Shown here piece by piece: positions 32,228 to 34,289 of a stretch of DNA of 34,289 bases (position 1 is its first letter; every line of letters starts with the position of its first letter). Origin of the DNA: Candidatus Poseidonia sp. (GTDB lineage Archaea > Thermoplasmatota > Poseidoniia > Poseidoniales > Poseidoniaceae); the NCBI GenBank assembly GCA_030827365.1, contig JAUREO010000018.1, positions 1-34,289 on the forward strand, given 5' to 3'. Under the pieces are notes generated by a model, which was not told the origin of the DNA, did not search any database, and was given only the letters and a program-made list of their open reading frames with translations. The position numbers were made by a program, and so were the translations under genes.

Positions 32228-32917
32228 ATGTCATCAAATCCACTTTCCACCTTCATTTCTCGACTATTTATTCGCCCTAAGAAAGAAGCCATTCCGACGA
32301 TGCCTTGGAGTGCGGATGACCCATTTGAACGGCGGCCAAAACCTGCGACGATGTTTGTGTTGATTTTTGGACTTACAATCTTTGGACTTGGAGATGCGGT
32401 CATTGTTTCGGCAGTGTGGGGCGTGACACCTTGGACCGTATTGGCCATGGGGCTTGCTGAACAATTGGGAACAACAATTGGAAAGGCAACATTTCTTGTA
32501 AGTATCATCGTCCTTGCACTTTGGATTCCACTGAGAGAAAAGCCAGGAATTGGAACTCTGCTCAACATCATCATCATTGCTGCAATGATCGACATTGCTT
32601 TGCCCCACTTACCAACTCCAACTTCAACATTCGCCTCACTGCTCACTGTAATCGCAGGGACCGCATTGATTGCGATTGGTAGTGGCTTTTACCTCACGGC
32701 GAATTTGGGGCCAGGGCCACGAGATGGCTGGATGACAGGGCTCCACCGAAAGACGGGCCTCTCTATTGGCATGGTCAGGACCGTGATTGAGTGTACAGCC
32801 TTGCTTCTCGGATGGATACTCGGTGGTGATGTATGGTTTGGCACTCTTGTTTTCGCCTTCACCATAGGACCGATGGTGAGTGGTGTGTTGTGGGTTCTAT
32901 CAAAAAAGAAAGTTTGA
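32228..32917 (+). CDS. YczE-like membrane protein
   Basis: 229 residues, with a hydrophilic N-terminus followed by five or six hydrophobic segments. The diagnostic part is FYLTANLGPGPRDGWMTGLHRKTGLSIG, then VRTVIECTALLLGWILGG and GTLVFAFTIGPMVSG. These match YczE/YitT-related membrane proteins of bacteria and archaea, whose transport substrate or role is not established. The ATG at 32228 is preferred; a GTG at 32210 would add six residues. It is followed by an AT-rich 109-nt gap with a TATA-like TTTATAATT at 32932-32940 for the next gene. Confidence 0.8.
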   Translation: MSSNPLSTFISRLFIRPKKEAIPTMPWSADDPFERRPKPATMFVLIFGLTIFGLGDAVIVSAVWGVTPWTVLAMGLAEQLGTTIGKATFLVSIIVLALWIPLREKPGIGTLLNIIIIAAMIDIALPHLPTPTSTFASLLTVIAGTALIAIGSGFYLTANLGPGPRDGWMTGLHRKTGLSIGMVRTVIECTALLLGWILGGDVWFGTLVFAFTIGPMVSGVLWVLSKKKV

Positions 32918-33026
32918 ATTGAAATTTTAAATTTATAATTGAAAAATAATGAGGCACCTGCGTGAAAATAACTACCGTTTTGTTCATGAGCCTGTAATGT
33001 GTAGTGTTGGTGTACGGAGGGTAGTC

Positions 33027-34253
33027 ATGAAGACATGTGATGTGGTCGTCATTGGTGCTGGACCAGGAGGAGGCTCAGCAGCATTGCACTGTTCACGTTT
33101 GGGAATGAAGACGATGATACTCGAAGCCGACCCTGAAGTCGGAACACCTGTTCACTGTGGAGAATGCCTCTCTCAACTCGCTGTTGACAACCTTGACCTC
33201 TCGCTTCCCGAAGAAGTCATTGCACTTCATGTCAAAGGCATACGAGTGATTTTCCCTGACTCGACGGCAAAAAAATTGACCGAGCCAGGTTATGTGCTTG
33301 AAAAGCACCTGTTTGAGCGTTGGTTATGTGAAGAGGCATGCAAGGTTGGTGCAGAACTACATTTGCATCACAAAGTAACGAAAATGGAACGGGTTTACGA
33401 TAGTGAAAATAAATTTTCCAATTGGATTATTGATGGAAAAGGCGACTACTTTCCTATCGAATGCAAAGCCGTTATCGATGCATCTGGTGTCTCTGGAGTT
33501 GCGTCAAAAATCCTCGATATGGGGACTGAGGTTGAGGTCATTGCAGGCTTTCAATATGAAATGAATGAAGTCGAAAACGATGGCTATCTTGATTTCTACT
33601 TGTGGCCTAAGTATTCTCCTCACGGGTATGTTTGGATGATTCCAAAGAAAGAAGGCAGGGCAAATGTAGGCCTTGTAACAACGGATAAGAAAGGGGCTGT
33701 GAAATATCTCGATTCGTTTATTGAGGATACATATCTCAAAGAAAAGCCAGTTGCAAACCCTCCTTGGCGATCGGATGGTATCAAAATTCGTCCATTTGGG
33801 GGAACGATTCCAATCTCTGGTCCTCGCGCTGTGACCGTTGGTGATGGCCTTATTCTTGTTGGAGATGCAGCAGGATTCACATCACCTTTGTTTGAGGGCG
33901 GATCCCATTTGGCGTTGTGGTCAGGACGTGAAGCAGCTCAAACGATTCGTGCTGCTATTGAGAAAGATGACCTATCTTCAAAGGCCCTTGGACCATACGA
34001 AAAGGCGTGGAAATCTACATTTCCGCCGTATCATAAAATCCTCAAAGGAAAAACCGCTTTGTACAATTTAAGCGACCAGCAAATGTCGGTTATGGCGAGA
34101 TGTTTACCCGATGAATTGGGCAGTATGTCGCCACTCGATAAAACATGGATTGGAATGAAGATTCTGTTCCGAAAACCAACGCTATTTGCAAAGAAAGTCA
34201 TATCTGTCTTACTTTCGTTTGGCTATTCGAGAGCAAAATACTTCGGTTGGTAA
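33027..34253 (+). CDS. Geranylgeranyl reductase-family flavoprotein
   Basis: 408 residues. The FAD-binding N-terminus is CDVVVIGAGPGGGSAALHC, then the acidic ILEAD and PVHCGECLS, the cysteine-containing segment typical of archaeal geranylgeranyl reductases. YVLEKHLFERWL and the late FAD motif VGDAAGFTSPLFEGGSHLAL (about 278-297) complete the pattern. These enzymes saturate the isoprenoid chains of archaeal ether lipids or quinones. The ATG at 33027 has GGAGG 6 nt upstream and leads straight into the Rossmann strand; the frame extends upstream to 32949. The gene ends 36 nt before the window edge, and nothing further can be called there. With the flavoprotein at 10363 this makes two related oxidoreductases in the window. 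Confidence 0.88.
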   Translation: MKTCDVVVIGAGPGGGSAALHCSRLGMKTMILEADPEVGTPVHCGECLSQLAVDNLDLSLPEEVIALHVKGIRVIFPDSTAKKLTEPGYVLEKHLFERWLCEEACKVGAELHLHHKVTKMERVYDSENKFSNWIIDGKGDYFPIECKAVIDASGVSGVASKILDMGTEVEVIAGFQYEMNEVENDGYLDFYLWPKYSPHGYVWMIPKKEGRANVGLVTTDKKGAVKYLDSFIEDTYLKEKPVANPPWRSDGIKIRPFGGTIPISGPRAVTVGDGLILVGDAAGFTSPLFEGGSHLALWSGREAAQTIRAAIEKDDLSSKALGPYEKAWKSTFPPYHKILKGKTALYNLSDQQMSVMARCLPDELGSMSPLDKTWIGMKILFRKPTLFAKKVISVLLSFGYSRAKYFGW

Positions 34254-34289
34254 CCTACTTGAAACATGAAAGGATAGTTTGTTCATGTG

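Noticed and set aside
1-34289. CRISPR arrays, insertion sequences and integrase genes
   Set aside because: No regularly spaced direct repeats of 25-40 bp, no transposase-like protein and no terminal inverted repeats were seen, even around the AT-rich patch.

Overview
The window looks like a chromosomal segment of a planktonic marine archaeon, most likely a Thermoplasmatota relative such as Marine Group II/III. This is inferred from gene content, not from a database match. Archaeal markers are an Orc1/Cdc6 initiator, a class I DhnA-type fructose-bisphosphate aldolase, a class II (GlpX) fructose bisphosphatase, a phosphopantetheine adenylyltransferase joined to a DUF359-type GTP-dependent dephospho-CoA kinase, an HTH_10 regulator, a geranylgeranyl-reductase-family flavoprotein, and archaeal TATA boxes with oligo-T stops. 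Bacterial-looking genes (full-length MetH, MetF, a BoxB-like oxygenase, MoaC/MoaE, a UbiA/UbiD pair) sit among them. Genes are tightly packed, often with 1-4 nt overlaps.

Layout. 1-692: end of an unknown gene and a pilin-like membrane-anchored protein. 694-1841: a 2-phosphoglycerate kinase-like protein and CsaA. 1891-8399: the most notable block. On the plus strand are an aldehyde dehydrogenase and a PaaG-like crotonase. Facing them on the minus strand are a BoxB-like di-iron oxygenase, an unknown 178-aa protein, an EamA transporter and a 3-hydroxyacyl-CoA dehydrogenase. Upstream of boxB is an HTH_10 regulator, and between the two is a strong double palindrome placed just before a TATA box. 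8409-13467: gluconeogenic fructose bisphosphatase, MoaE/MoaC, a flavoprotein, a second crotonase and the aldolase.

13471-17022 is an AT-rich accessory patch: an N4BP2L-like P-loop kinase, a winged-helix protein and a large unrecognised 824-aa protein with an N-terminal winged helix. 17023-17396 has no protein gene. It holds a highly structured RNA made of four hairpins of about 60 nt, each with a GATGA kink-turn-type motif; the last one fits the archaeal H/ACA guide layout. 17397-21365: the CoA-biosynthesis fusion, a membrane glycosyltransferase, a small membrane protein and Orc1/Cdc6 with a structured AT-rich upstream region. 21551-24365: a metallo-beta-lactamase hydrolase, a CysJ-type FAD/NADPH reductase and a small membrane protein. 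24561-32104: minus-strand run ubiD-ubiA-metF-metH (quinone side-chain chemistry and methyl-folate/methionine synthesis). 32228-34253: a YczE-like membrane protein and a geranylgeranyl reductase-family protein.

Working model. Oxygenase, PaaG-like isomerase, aldehyde dehydrogenase, crotonase, hydroxyacyl-CoA dehydrogenase and a candidate NADPH reductase together cover most steps of an aerobic CoA-thioester epoxide pathway. It mixes features of the benzoyl-CoA (Box) and phenylacetyl-CoA (Paa) routes. No CoA ligase, ring hydrolase (BoxC or PaaZ hydratase part) or thiolase is visible here, so the substrate is unknown.
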